A DNA stretch of 64,000 bases from an uncultured Pseudomonadales bacterium (GCA_958296405.1 OY282519.1:1472132-1536131); one strand, 5' to 3'. Positions 17,484 to 26,200 are shown, counted from the first letter of the stretch. Translations and numbers: made by a program. The notes: generated by a model not told the origin, from the sequence alone.

Positions 17484-20400
17484 GTGAACGTAGGGCCCAC
17501 TACCCGGCCGCTTGACGAAGACTGGAAGGGCGTTCTAGGGCTGAACGCCCGTCGTCCGCCGGAGCTCTACTCGGACGCCGCGGCCGTAGGCAATGTGCCT
17601 CATGCTTGGCCTATACGAACGGCCCTGCGCGATTTTGGTGCCGATTCCGTGTTTTGCATCCAAGACGTGCCCACTGCCGTGTTCTTCGCAGCTGATGAGG
17701 CGGAACCGGCGGACATCGCCCCCCTGCACTCGAACCTGTGGAATCAGGGCCTCGCCACCGTCCTCGCTATCGTCTGCGGCGACACCATCCGCATCTACTC
17801 CCTCGCCGCCATGCCACCGGACCGGCAGCGGAACAGATTGGACGACCATTGCCTCGTTGAAGTACTGCACAAGGTCGAAGACGCCATCAGGGTGCGCAGC
17901 CTAATCCACGGCATGGAATCTGGCCGCTATTGGCTGGAACACGACGACAGGTTCAACCCCGAACTGCGTGTGGATGGCGCGTTGCTCGGCAATCTGAAGG
18001 GATCCGACAGCCGGCTGCAACAGTTGGAATTGCCGCCAGGGGCGTCTCAAGCCATTTTGATGCAGACGATGTTCATCGCCTACTTGGAAGACCGGAATGT
18101 CATCGGCGCCAACTACATCAAGGATGCTACAGGTCGCAAGTTCTCCACCTTCGGCGACATCTTAAGAATGCAAGAAGTGACAGCCTTCTACGCCTTGTTC
18201 CGCAGCCTCAACCGGACCTTCAATGGCGACTTGTTCGTAAAGCCCTGTTCGTTTGGCAGCGCTGGGCCGAGACTCCTACGCAAACACTTGTCGACATTGG
18301 CGGACTTCCGTGCGGGCATGTACGAGATGGGGCCGCACGCGGATCAAGGACGCCTTTGGGCATATGACTTCAAGTTCATCCCGGTGGAGTTGATCAGCGC
18401 CGTATACGATCAGTTCCTCAGTACCGAGGATCAGGCATCAAAGGGCCAGTTCCACACGCCAATGCACCTCGCCACCAGCGTGGTTTCGCAGTTGTGGGAC
18501 GATAATCCACAGTTCCTCACCCAACGCGCCAAGACGCACGGCACGATCCTCGACCCCGCTTGCGGGTCGGGCATCTTCCTCGCTTGCCTTTTCAAGCGGC
18601 TCTGCGAACAGTGGCGGCAAAGCAAGGGCACGAATAAGATACGGTGGCCCCGCCTGCGTAACATCCTGCACCAGCTAACCGGCTTCGACATAGACGAGAG
18701 CGCCGTCCGCGTAGCCATCTTCTCGCTCTACATCGCCCTCTTGGAAGAAGTGGACCCACCGGACATTCGCAAATTGATGGCGCGCAGCAGGTTGCTGCCG
18801 CCCCTTTGGGGAGTCACGCTGCACAATGCCAACTTCTTCAACGTGGAAACCAGCTCTCAATACGACGTGGTGATCGGCAATCCACCGTGGCGAAGCGGAG
18901 ACCGACATGCCACGTCGTGGTGCGCTGAACACCGCCTGCCGGTGCCAGACAAACAAGCCGCATGGGGTTTCGTGTGGAAGGCGGTGCGGCATCTCAAGAA
19001 AGATGGCAAGATTGCGTTCTTGCTGCCGGCGAAGCCGTTCCTGCACAACCACGCCCAGAACGCCGTCTCGGCAAGAGGCCGGCTCCTGCGGCAGTTCCGC
19101 GCGGAGCGCATCGTCAACTACGCGGACCTGCGTTTCCAGCTCTTCGGGAGCGCTGTTCAACCTGCCGCGCTGTTCATTGGCGGCAAGAATCACGGTGACG
19201 AACCCTATTGGTTTCACTACTGGGTGCCGAAAACGGACCCTAGCTTCGGCGCGGCCGGTGTCCTGACCACCAACGAGTTGGATAAGAAGCGGCTCGACAC
19301 AATCGAGCTCGTGAAAGACCCCCTCCTGTTCAAGAAACGTCTGTGGATGACCGGACCGGAAGACAAACTCTTCAGGTACCTTGACAGGTACACGCCACTC
19401 CGCGACACCGTGAAGCTGTATCGTGATGTGAGAGGGCAAGAAGCTGCACCGGATGCCTGGGTCATAGGCCAAGGGCTGAAGCCTGCAAACCCCGACCGTG
19501 TGGATGACCCCACCTATGACACGGTGGCTGACAATATTGCTGGTGACATACTAGCGATGCCGTTCATGCCATCCGGTGCATTCCGCATATTCTCGCCTAA
19601 CACGCATGCGCTAGTTCCGTTCACGCACGCAAAGCTCCATCGTAGCGGGTTCGTGCGCGGCTTCAAGGGACCCCGAGTACTTGTCCCGCAGGGCGCAGGT
19701 CCTGAACGGTTGCGCGCTGCCTACACCGAAACGGCGTTCACGTTTCGGCATGCGATTCAGGCAATCGTCGTACCAAAGTCGGATGCATTTCGTGCCAAGT
19801 TGCTCGCCGCGCTGCTCAACAGCAAGCTAATGTTCTGGTTTGCGTTCCACGCATCGTCCTCCATTGGCAGCGAACGGCCCGCCGTTCACGAGAGTGAGTT
19901 ACTCAATTTGCCTTTCCCGGATCCAAGGGACACGCCGGAGCCGGACCGAGCGCACTTGGCAGCGTCCGAGGCGGTAGCCTTGATGGACGAAGCGACTCGA
20001 CGACTTGACGCTACGATGCAGCCGTCCGATCTCTTGGGCGGGGAGGCGGAAATATCCGTACGCGGGAGCATCCAGGAACTATTTAGGCGCCTGGACGTTC
20101 TCGTGTACGACTATTTCTGCCTCTCCGACGAAGAGATTATGGTTGTAGAGGACACTATCGAGTTCGTTGTGCCGGCGGTGCAACCGCGAAGCACAGTTCG
20201 GAACCTGAAGATCTGGGAAAAAACCAACCACACTCGGCGGCGGGTTTACGCCGATGTGTTGATCAAAGCCTTGGCCGACTGGATGGAACCCGAACGGCGC
20301 GTTGCCGTCGCCCTCGTTGCCTGCAACGAGGACTGCGCGGTGGTTCGGCTGCGGCTTTGCTCGGAGGAGGACTGGGTGGAGTACGCTGAGCCGCTTGGAG

Positions 20401-20594
20401 ATGTTGGCGCGGCCTTAACGCGCGTTGCGAAGGCCGCCACCGAGGTGCTTCCCGGCAACCTACAGCAGGTACCCAATCTACGGGTCTATGACGGTGATGA
20501 TCTGTACTTGGTGAAGCCGAACAAGCTGCGGTTCTGGACGCGCTCGGCGGCGCTGGCGGATGCCGAGGAGATCGTGGTTGACCTCTGGCAATGA
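17484..20594 (+). CDS. Large N6-adenine-type DNA methyltransferase (type IIG/Eco57I-like)
   Basis: The 1036-residue product carries methyltransferase motif I DPACGSG (357-363) and catalytic motif IV NPPW (466-469), the order of gamma-class N6-adenine methyltransferases. The lead-in EDQASKGQFHTPMHLATSVV is typical of R-M enzymes of this class, and a large C-terminal region likely recognises DNA. The N-terminal 150 residues resemble a decayed HsdR-like domain; I see no D...ExK, so nicking or cutting may come from the next gene. The start is a GTG with a poor ribosome-binding site, just after a LexA-like box. Base composition is visibly less GC-rich than the flanks. It is not PglX-like in neighbours (no brx genes). 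Confidence 0.82.
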   Translation: MNVGPTTRPLDEDWKGVLGLNARRPPELYSDAAAVGNVPHAWPIRTALRDFGADSVFCIQDVPTAVFFAADEAEPADIAPLHSNLWNQGLATVLAIVCGDTIRIYSLAAMPPDRQRNRLDDHCLVEVLHKVEDAIRVRSLIHGMESGRYWLEHDDRFNPELRVDGALLGNLKGSDSRLQQLELPPGASQAILMQTMFIAYLEDRNVIGANYIKDATGRKFSTFGDILRMQEVTAFYALFRSLNRTFNGDLFVKPCSFGSAGPRLLRKHLSTLADFRAGMYEMGPHADQGRLWAYDFKFIPVELISAVYDQFLSTEDQASKGQFHTPMHLATSVVSQLWDDNPQFLTQRAKTHGTILDPACGSGIFLACLFKRLCEQWRQSKGTNKIRWPRLRNILHQLTGFDIDESAVRVAIFSLYIALLEEVDPPDIRKLMARSRLLPPLWGVTLHNANFFNVETSSQYDVVIGNPPWRSGDRHATSWCAEHRLPVPDKQAAWGFVWKAVRHLKKDGKIAFLLPAKPFLHNHAQNAVSARGRLLRQFRAERIVNYADLRFQLFGSAVQPAALFIGGKNHGDEPYWFHYWVPKTDPSFGAAGVLTTNELDKKRLDTIELVKDPLLFKKRLWMTGPEDKLFRYLDRYTPLRDTVKLYRDVRGQEAAPDAWVIGQGLKPANPDRVDDPTYDTVADNIAGDILAMPFMPSGAFRIFSPNTHALVPFTHAKLHRSGFVRGFKGPRVLVPQGAGPERLRAAYTETAFTFRHAIQAIVVPKSDAFRAKLLAALLNSKLMFWFAFHASSSIGSERPAVHESELLNLPFPDPRDTPEPDRAHLAASEAVALMDEATRRLDATMQPSDLLGGEAEISVRGSIQELFRRLDVLVYDYFCLSDEEIMVVEDTIEFVVPAVQPRSTVRNLKIWEKTNHTRRRVYADVLIKALADWMEPERRVAVALVACNEDCAVVRLRLCSEEDWVEYAEPLGDVGAALTRVAKAATEVLPGNLQQVPNLRVYDGDDLYLVKPNKLRFWTRSAALADAEEIVVDLWQ

Positions 20595-21254
20595 TTGCCG
20601 GCGGATAGGAAGATGGTGAACGGTAACGGACGCCGATGGATGGCCGAGTTCCGTCGCCGAGATAGCCTCTTCTTGCGCTGTGTCATTAGGATCTGGCGGA
20701 CGGCAGTCGCGAGGTTGCCGAGCAACCCGGAACCGGAAGAGGACGCGATCACGAAAGCGCTGGTGGACGCATTGGTTGTCGATGAGGTGGCGAGGCGTCG
20801 GTTTTACTGCGACTACAAATTCGTGCCTATCGGGTGGGGGCCTAAAGGCGAGGTGACGGAAGATCAGTACATCGACATGGCCATGATTGTTGGCAACGAC
20901 AGACGTACCTACCTCGCGTACGAGTGCAAGAAGCTGAACGTGCCGCACAAAGACGGTGCGCGACGGTCGCAAGCGGGAGATTATGTCAAGGACGGGATGA
21001 TGCGCTTCGTCACGGAGAAGTACGCGAAAGACCTGCCAATCGGCTGCATGTTGGGCTACGTCATGGATGGTGACATGAAATTCGCTCGTGCAAGCATCAA
21101 CACCGCGATGGTGTCGCGCAGGCCAGCCTTGGGCCTTCAAGGGCAACCAACGGACGTTTCACCCATCGGAGTCGCACGCCGCTTTGTTACGAAGCACGTG
21201 CGCAACACCCGGCGGATGGAGATGCGTCACGCTCTGTTGCCATTTGTAGTGTAG
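20595..21254 (+). CDS. Putative PD-(D/E)XK nuclease, partner of the methyltransferase
   Basis: This 219-residue protein follows the methyltransferase stop with no gap. It has an early acidic helix (NPEPEEDAITKALVDAL), then YIDMAMIV with D94 and YLAYECKKLN with E110 and K112. That D-x15-E-x-K arrangement is the PD-(D/E)XK nuclease signature, with E50 or E49 as the fourth acidic residue. I know of no named family for it. The start is uncertain: TTG at 20595 directly follows the upstream stop, and an ATG at 20613 is also in frame. Together with the methyltransferase it would form a two-gene restriction-modification or defence unit; this is inference from motifs and adjacency. Confidence 0.6.
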   Translation: MPADRKMVNGNGRRWMAEFRRRDSLFLRCVIRIWRTAVARLPSNPEPEEDAITKALVDALVVDEVARRRFYCDYKFVPIGWGPKGEVTEDQYIDMAMIVGNDRRTYLAYECKKLNVPHKDGARRSQAGDYVKDGMMRFVTEKYAKDLPIGCMLGYVMDGDMKFARASINTAMVSRRPALGLQGQPTDVSPIGVARRFVTKHVRNTRRMEMRHALLPFVV

Positions 21255-21287
21255 ACGCGAATGTCTGATGACTAGATGGTTGGGCAA

Positions 21288-21392
21288 TCAAGTATGTAAT
21301 TCTCCATCAATCGGTTCCCCATCAATCGGAACCAGCATGGCTACGGCCAGTTCGATCATCGCTTCGTCGGCAATCTCCGGGATCAGCGTCAT
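21288..21392 (-). CDS. Short reverse-strand frame with a PIDGE repeat, possible gene remnant
   Basis: A 34-codon reading frame encodes MTLIPEIADEAMIELAVAML and then VPIDGEPIDGELHT. It has a helix-like, protein-like composition and an exact five-residue tandem repeat made by two 15-bp units (CCATCAATCGG at 21304-21314 and 21319-21329). The frame extends about 18 codons further upstream without a start. It may be the C-terminus of a lost gene. The rest of the gap between the nuclease-like gene and the next small gene shows nothing else. Confidence 0.25.
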   Translation of the reverse strand: MTLIPEIADEAMIELAVAMLVPIDGEPIDGELHT

Positions 21393-21506
21393 CGCTTGGT
21401 ACCGTCTCAGTTTGAAATTATGACGTAAAACCGCTCTTTCAAGGGAGGCTCAGCCGCTCGATCTCCTTATGTTGTTGTGGTTCCGCAGCAAGCGAGGGGA
21501 GACGCA

Positions 21507-21671
21507 ATGGAACCAATCACGGGAGCGGTCGCGGCGCTGGCCGTCGGCGTGACGGCTGGATGGATTGCCAGAGGGCTGTTCCGCAGTCGGCCGTTTCGGA
21601 CGGAAGGGTGGACACCTGCTTTTCCGCCGAGGGGGGTGAAATACGACTATTCCTTAAACACAACCCCTTAA
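21507..21671 (+). CDS. Small single-pass membrane protein, unknown function
   Basis: A 54-residue product beginning MEPITGAVAALAVGVTAGWI has a good ribosome-binding site (GAGGGGAG at 21494-21501, 5 nt from the ATG). The first 20 or so residues form one hydrophobic helix with a glycine-rich face, followed by a basic stretch (RGLFRSRPFR) and a Pro/aromatic tail, so the C-terminus is probably cytoplasmic. I do not recognise a family. It lies between the nuclease-like gene and the ribbon-helix-helix gene in the island. Confidence 0.5.
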   Translation: MEPITGAVAALAVGVTAGWIARGLFRSRPFRTEGWTPAFPPRGVKYDYSLNTTP

Positions 21672-21675
21672 AGCG

Positions 21676-21681
21676 TATAAT
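21676..21681 (+). promoter_or_regulatory. Consensus -10 hexamer (TATAAT) before the RHH gene
   Basis: A perfect TATAAT sits 27 bp before the first possible start of the ribbon-helix-helix gene. The best -35 at 17 bp spacing is only CTTAAA (21653-21658), so the promoter is weak or activator-dependent. The palindromes downstream would lie in the early transcribed region, a usual place for autoregulation. Confidence 0.45.
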
Positions 21682-21707
21682 ACCACGAGGTTGGCGGTTC
21701 ATTGACT

Positions 21708-21977
21708 ATGCCACTCAGTACGCAACTGAGTGAGCCATGTGGCATACTCTGCGCAGAGTCGCTGCCGGACACCGAAATGCTTAGGCGCACTGCCTTTCCA
21801 GCCCGATTTGGCTTCGCCCTGTCGGATGAACTGAAAGCGGCAATCGAACGGGAATCGGAAGCGGACGGCATCTCCGCAGGCGATTTAGTCCGCGAAGCCG
21901 TCGAAGCCGACCTGCCCAGGCGCAGGGAACGCAGACGCAAGCGCGGACAACGCGGCGGAAGGGGGAACGGCGCATGA
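21708..21977 (+). CDS. Ribbon-helix-helix (CopG/MetJ-like) small DNA-binding protein
   Basis: The core RFGFALSDELKAAIERESE, then ADGISAGDLVREAVEADL, has the spacing of ribbon-helix-helix proteins: a short strand, a helix, a turn at DGIS and a second helix. A strongly basic tail (RRRERRRKRGQR) follows. Such proteins are often antitoxins or plasmid copy-control repressors. The start is uncertain: the first ATG gives 89 residues, but an ATG at 21777 gives 66 residues starting MLRRTAFPARF, closer to family size, and would leave the palindromes in the leader. No toxin gene of a known family follows. Confidence 0.6.
   Translation: MPLSTQLSEPCGILCAESLPDTEMLRRTAFPARFGFALSDELKAAIERESEADGISAGDLVREAVEADLPRRRERRRKRGQRGGRGNGA
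21713..21759 (+). promoter_or_regulatory. Pair of palindromes sharing ACTC/GAGT half-sites, candidate operator
   Basis: ACTCAGT-ACGCA-ACTGAGT (21713-21731) and the perfect 14-bp palindrome ACTCTGCGCAGAGT (21746-21759) have related half-sites. Their centres are about 30 bp apart, close to three helical turns, so dimers could bind on one face. A shorter GCCA/TGGC repeat lies between. They sit between a TATAAT and the likely translation start of the ribbon-helix-helix gene, as expected for an autorepressor site. Confidence 0.5.
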
Positions 21978-22114
21978 CAGAGAGCGCCCGCGAGGTTCAC
22001 ATGTCAACGGAACAACTCGGAGCGAGTGAGGCTCATTGGCACAATTATTTGCGCCACATCGGGTACATCGATTACATCAAAGCGCACGGTGTCGACGACG
22101 AATGTGGTTGGTAA
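21974..22114 (+). CDS. Small protein of unknown function, possibly the broken 5' end of the next frame
   Basis: A 46-residue frame starts with ATGA overlapping the ribbon-helix-helix stop and reads MTESAREVHMSTEQLGASEA, then HWHNYLRHIGYIDYIKAHGV and DDECGW. It has a plausible helix and many His/Tyr. It ends at a TAA, but the same frame continues open to 22543 after that stop. Either it is a separate small gene, or a nonsense change has split a gene of about 190 codons. No family recognised. Confidence 0.45.
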   Translation: MTESAREVHMSTEQLGASEAHWHNYLRHIGYIDYIKAHGVDDECGW

Positions 22115-22138
22115 GGGAGGAGGCCACCCATCTGGCAG

Positions 22139-22543
22139 GTGGTATGTGAAATCGGCGATCATCCCGCTTGGCAATTGGAATGTGAGCATGGAATCAGAGG
22201 CTGCCGGTACGGGGGTGATTACGACTACACCCATTCGACGGAGACGTTTGATAGTCCGAGAAAAGGGACGTTAGGCCCCCGATGGTCATACCACATTCGC
22301 GTTGCGCTTGAGCGATTACCTGATTGCTCGATCTGTCGGGACAACGCCGAGAGGTGGCACTCCAAGAAGCACCGCAAGTTGGAAGCCGATAATTGGAAGG
22401 CCAGCAGAGCCGTGAAATGGGCGGCCCGAAAAGAAAAGCTGACAGGTTGGCTTCGGCGATCATGGAAGAAAGCGCTAGCGGGGGTGTTGTTGTCGCTTGT
22501 GATTTCGCTTGTGTTCACTGAGCTAGTGGCCGTGTGGCTTTGA
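22139..22543 (+). CDS. Cys-rich protein with a C-terminal membrane helix, unknown function
   Basis: The 134-codon frame (GTG start) has Cys/His clusters (VCEIGDH, ECEHGIRGC and DCSICRD, a possible zinc site), a basic Lys/Arg/Trp-rich middle, and a C-terminal hydrophobic helix ALAGVLLSLVISLVFTELVA. It is in the same frame as the preceding 46-codon gene, separated by one TAA. A very strong GGGAGGAGG (22115-22123) lies right after that stop, but 15 nt from this GTG, so the true start may be a non-standard codon nearer it. C-terminal anchoring would place the Cys-rich part in the cytoplasm. Confidence 0.4.
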   Translation: MVCEIGDHPAWQLECEHGIRGCRYGGDYDYTHSTETFDSPRKGTLGPRWSYHIRVALERLPDCSICRDNAERWHSKKHRKLEADNWKASRAVKWAARKEKLTGWLRRSWKKALAGVLLSLVISLVFTELVAVWL

Positions 22544-22618
22544 TGTCCATGTACGGCAAACCCATCACGCAAGGGACTGGCTCGCCGCCATCCCCGGATT
22601 GAAGGTGGTCGGCTCCGA

Positions 22619-22975
22619 ATGGTTGGCCCATGTCCGCTTTGCGGCGGCGAGGATCGCTTTCGCGTCTCCCAGCACGGCGTGTTCTGCCGCCAGTGCCTGC
22701 CGGACGGGGAAAACCGCGAGCGGTGCAAGGAAACTTCTGCATGTTGCCTTCAGTCTCACCAGCCGCATGCACCGCCGAACCAGAACACGGCGCTTATGCT
22801 TCAACGCTCACGCGGGCCGCGCAAGGGGCGCAAATTGGCGTTCCGGGTGCTGGCGGAAGGCGAGGCGGCGCTGTCCGTGGCGCGGGCGTTCAAGGAGCGA
22901 CATGAGAGGGTCGCGTCGGGCCTAGGATGGCGCGTCCGAAGCGGTACAGGTAGCTCATCGATTGATGTCCATTAA
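22619..22975 (+). pseudogene. Fragment with a primase-type zinc finger joined to a recombinase-like tail
   Basis: The first 30 residues, MVGPCPLCGGEDRFRVSQHG followed by VFCRQCLPDG, match the CHC2/Zn-ribbon start of phage P4-type primases (CPxCGGxDRFR ... FxCRQC). The rest of a primase is absent. The later part, GRKLAFRVLAEGEAALSVAR, resembles the C-terminal helix-turn-helix entry of serine recombinases. A composite of two mobile-element remnants in one frame is the simplest reading; no ribosome-binding site is convincing. It marks decay of an integrated element inside the island. Confidence 0.45.
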
Positions 22976-23229
22976 CGCATTGATTTCATTGCGTTTTCTG
23001 GGCTTCCATCAAGGGCAATGTACCACTCGCTCTTCCTCACTTCCGTGATGCTTGCGGCCTTGTCGATTGGGCATCCTGCCAGCGCCCGCAGGCCGGCGGG
23101 CGCTGGCATCACAGGTCAATGCGGCTCGCAGTTCGCTCCGAACCCACATGGAGGCGAGCGATTTGACCGGGAGAGGCAGGACGTTGGCCGTTGTCGATGC
23201 TCGACCGAGACTAGCTGCTGCTTTTGTTC
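22976..23229 (+). other. Non-coding stretch before the XRE-nuclease gene
   Basis: No gene with a ribosome-binding site or family features is seen here. It holds the 32-base hairpin described separately and otherwise mixed-composition sequence. In particular there is no HigB-type toxin frame upstream of the HTH-bearing gene, where one would be expected for a higBA module. Confidence 0.5.
23077..23108 (+). repeat. Perfect 13-bp inverted repeat with a 6-nt loop
   Basis: TGCCAGCGCCCGC and its exact complement flank the loop AGGCCG. The stem is very GC-rich and has no following U-run, so an intrinsic terminator is unlikely. It resembles REP-type or transposon-end hairpins. It lies about 120 bp upstream of the promoter of the XRE-nuclease gene and just after the primase/recombinase fragment. 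Confidence 0.6.
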
Positions 23230-23258
23230 TTGACTTGTGTTGCGGTACACAATACAGT
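23230..23258 (+). promoter_or_regulatory. Sigma-70-type promoter with a palindromic operator filling its spacer
   Basis: TTGACT (23230-23235) and TACAGT (23253-23258) are separated by exactly 17 bp. The spacer holds TTGTGT-N6-ACAACA-like arms: TTGTGT (23235-23240) and ACACAA (23247-23252) are exact complements. A dimeric helix-turn-helix protein bound here would block RNA polymerase. The gene downstream starts with such a domain, so autorepression is likely. Predicted transcription starts near 23265, giving a leader of about 26 nt to the GTG at 23291. Confidence 0.65.
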
Positions 23259-23290
23259 GCCTGCAATCGAACGAACTTGGAGACGCGCAC

Positions 23291-26200
23291 GTGCAGCAGA
23301 AACAGACCACGGTCGGCCAACACATACGGGATAAGGTGATCCCGTCGGGCATGTCCGTCAAGGAGGCAGCGGCACGGCTGGGTGTCGGCCGCCCCGCATT
23401 GTCGAACCTCCTGAACGGCAAGGCATCGCTTTCCCCGACGATGGCGCTGCGCCTTGAAAGGGCGTTCGGGGCCGATGGCGATGCGCTTCTGGAAGTTCAA
23501 GCCGCGCACGACAAGGCTCGTCGCCGTGAGGCGGAGAAGGGGGTGGCGGTTCGCGGCTATGTGCCCAGATTCCTGACGATCAAGGCGCGTGACCTCGAGC
23601 ACTGGGCGGACTCCATTAGCGCCCGCGAGCGTCTTCCGGTTCTGCTCCGCAGATTGGTTCACGCGACGGGGCGCGATTTGACACGCGTGGACTTCCCTGG
23701 ATTCGACAACAGCCAACGTCCGGGATGGGATGGCTGGGTGGAGGCGGGCACGGAGACGAGGTGGATTCCAGAAGGGATGTCTGGGTGGGAGTTCGGCACC
23801 TCAAAACGCCCGCGCCAAAAGGCGGAGACCGACTACGGCAGGCGGCTTGCCCTGCCGCTCGAAGAACGGAGACTGTGTACGTTCATATTCGTAACCCCTC
23901 GGAACTGGTCCGGTAAGGACGAGTGGGCGAAGGAAAAGGAAGCCGCGGGCGACGGCTGGAAGGCGGTGCGGGCCTACGACGCCAGTGATATCGAGCAATG
24001 GTTGGATGAGTCCATAGCCGCCCCCGTTTGGCTGGCAGAGATGCTTCCGACGCCGATTGCAGGCGTCAAGACGCTTGAGACGATCTGGAGGGAGTGGGCT
24101 GCCGCGAGCGAGCCTCTGCTGACCAAGAGCATCTTCGAATCCAACATTGCAGTCTGCGTCAAGCCGTTCAAAGAGTGGCTCGAAAGGCCTCCGCAGCTTC
24201 CCTTTGTGGTGGCAGCGGACTCCCAAGACGAAGCGTTGGCGTTCCTCGCTTGCTTGTTTGAGCACGAAGAGATCCCAGCGGCCAAGCGCGACCTAGCAGC
24301 GGTGTTCACGTCCCGAGAGACGTTGACCATGCTGGCCGGGTCATCGTCTCCATTCATCCCGATTGCCGGGAGTGACGTGACCCAAGAGGGTCTTGCCGCT
24401 CTCTACCGACATATGCATTGCATTGCCACATGCCCGCGAAACGCCCATCATCCATCTCGTGATGCCAAGGCGGAGTACTTTGCGCTTGATCTGCTTGGCT
24501 CCAAGGCATTCGAGGACGCGCTTGCGGACATGGGCTTGGAACGGCACGAAGCCGACCGGTTGGCGAGAGAGTCCGGACGATCGCCCACAATCTTGAGGCG
24601 ACGACTATCTCGCATCCCGCACATTGGGACTCCGCGATGGGCTAAGGACACAGCGCTCGCGAGAAGGCTGATTCCGATGTGCCTAGTGGGGGCGTGGCAT
24701 GCCCATAAGAGTGCGGACCAAGAGGTGCTCAGGACACTCGCGGACTGCGAGAAGTACAAGGAAGTCGCACAACATGTCAAGGGTTTGCGGCAACTCGAGG
24801 ACTGTCCAGTTTGGTCGGTCGGCCAGCACAGAGGCGTGACGTCCAAGGTCGACGTGTTGTTCGCTGTCGCGCCATTGATGACTGAACAGGACATCAAAGA
24901 CTTCCTGACGCTCGCTGAGTATGTTCTCTCCGAGTCCGATCCCCGGTTGGAGCTCCCCGAAACCGAGCGCTGGGCCGCTGCCATCCATGGCAAGGTTCGA
25001 GACCACTCTGAAGCGTTACGCAACGGCATTTGCGAAACACTTGTTCTACTGTCTTTGCATGGCGACGGGCTGTTCCGAGAGCACCTTGGCATAGACGTCA
25101 CGGCGCTGGTTTCGAACCTCGTCACTCGTCTTTTGACGCCCCTCGACGAGAAGTTGCCTTCCCAAGAACGCGATCTTCCTGCCTACGCGGAAGCGGCACC
25201 AAGCCGGTTCTTGGAGATATTGGAGCAGGACCTGCGAAAGGACGAGCCCGCTGTCCTCAGCTTGCTCAAACCAGTCGCTGGCCAACCCTTCGTGCGCTGC
25301 CCGCGCGCCGGCCTCTTGTGGGCGCTGGAATGCTTGGCTTGGAACCCAGATGACCTAGCCCAAGTGTGCGTCCTGCTCGCGAGGCTGTCAGGAACGGACA
25401 TCACAGACAACTGGGCCAACAAACCCACTGAGAGCCTCGCCGGCATCTTGAGGTCTTGGATGCCGCAAACGGCCGCCTCCGTAGACGATCGCATTGACGT
25501 GCTGAAGATGCTCGTGAGGCGCTTTCCGGCCATCAGTTGGCGACTGTGCTTGGACGAGATCAGGGCGGGGCCTCGCTTGGGAGCGGGCAACTATCGACCG
25601 CAGTGGCGCAGCGACGCAGCAGGTGTCGGCGGAGTGGCGTCGGAACGTGATTTCGAGGTGTTCATGCGGTGCGTCGCGTCGGTGTTGCTGGGCTGGCCCG
25701 ATCACAATCAGGCGACCCTTGGCGATTTGGTCGAGCATGTAGACCAGATCGAAAAGCTGCTCGGACACGCGCAATCCTCTGTTTGGGAACTGATAGATGA
25801 TTGGGGACGGGGCGAAAACGACGATGAGGCTAAGGCCGAACTTCGCGAACGAATCCGCCTTTTCGCTCTCACCAGGAGGGGGCGTCGCAATCTTCCAAGC
25901 ACGAACGACAAAGCTCGACTCGCATACGAGAGCCTTCAGCCTCGCGCGCCGGCAGTTCGTCACGCTTGGCTCTTTGCCAACAGTTGGGTTGAAGATTCCT
26001 GGGCCGAAATCGAAGACGAAGAACTCGATTTGAGGGCGAGAGACGCCAAGGTCGACGACCTTCGCCAAGCAGCAATGAGGGAGATATGGGAAGCTGACGG
26101 CCTTGCCGGCGCACTGACTATGGTGAAGAACGGAAGCGACGGTTTCACCGTGGGGCGCTATGTGGCGCTCTGCGCAACTGATTCGGCGGGCGTTCTAAGG

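Noticed and set aside
17484-20594. BREX or DISARM system
   Set aside because: The methyltransferase alone resembles PglX or DrmMII in size, but no brxC, pglZ, drmA or drmB is present in the window.
22980-23236. HigB toxin upstream of the HTH-bearing giant gene
   Set aside because: No frame in this interval has HigB/RelE features or a ribosome-binding site.
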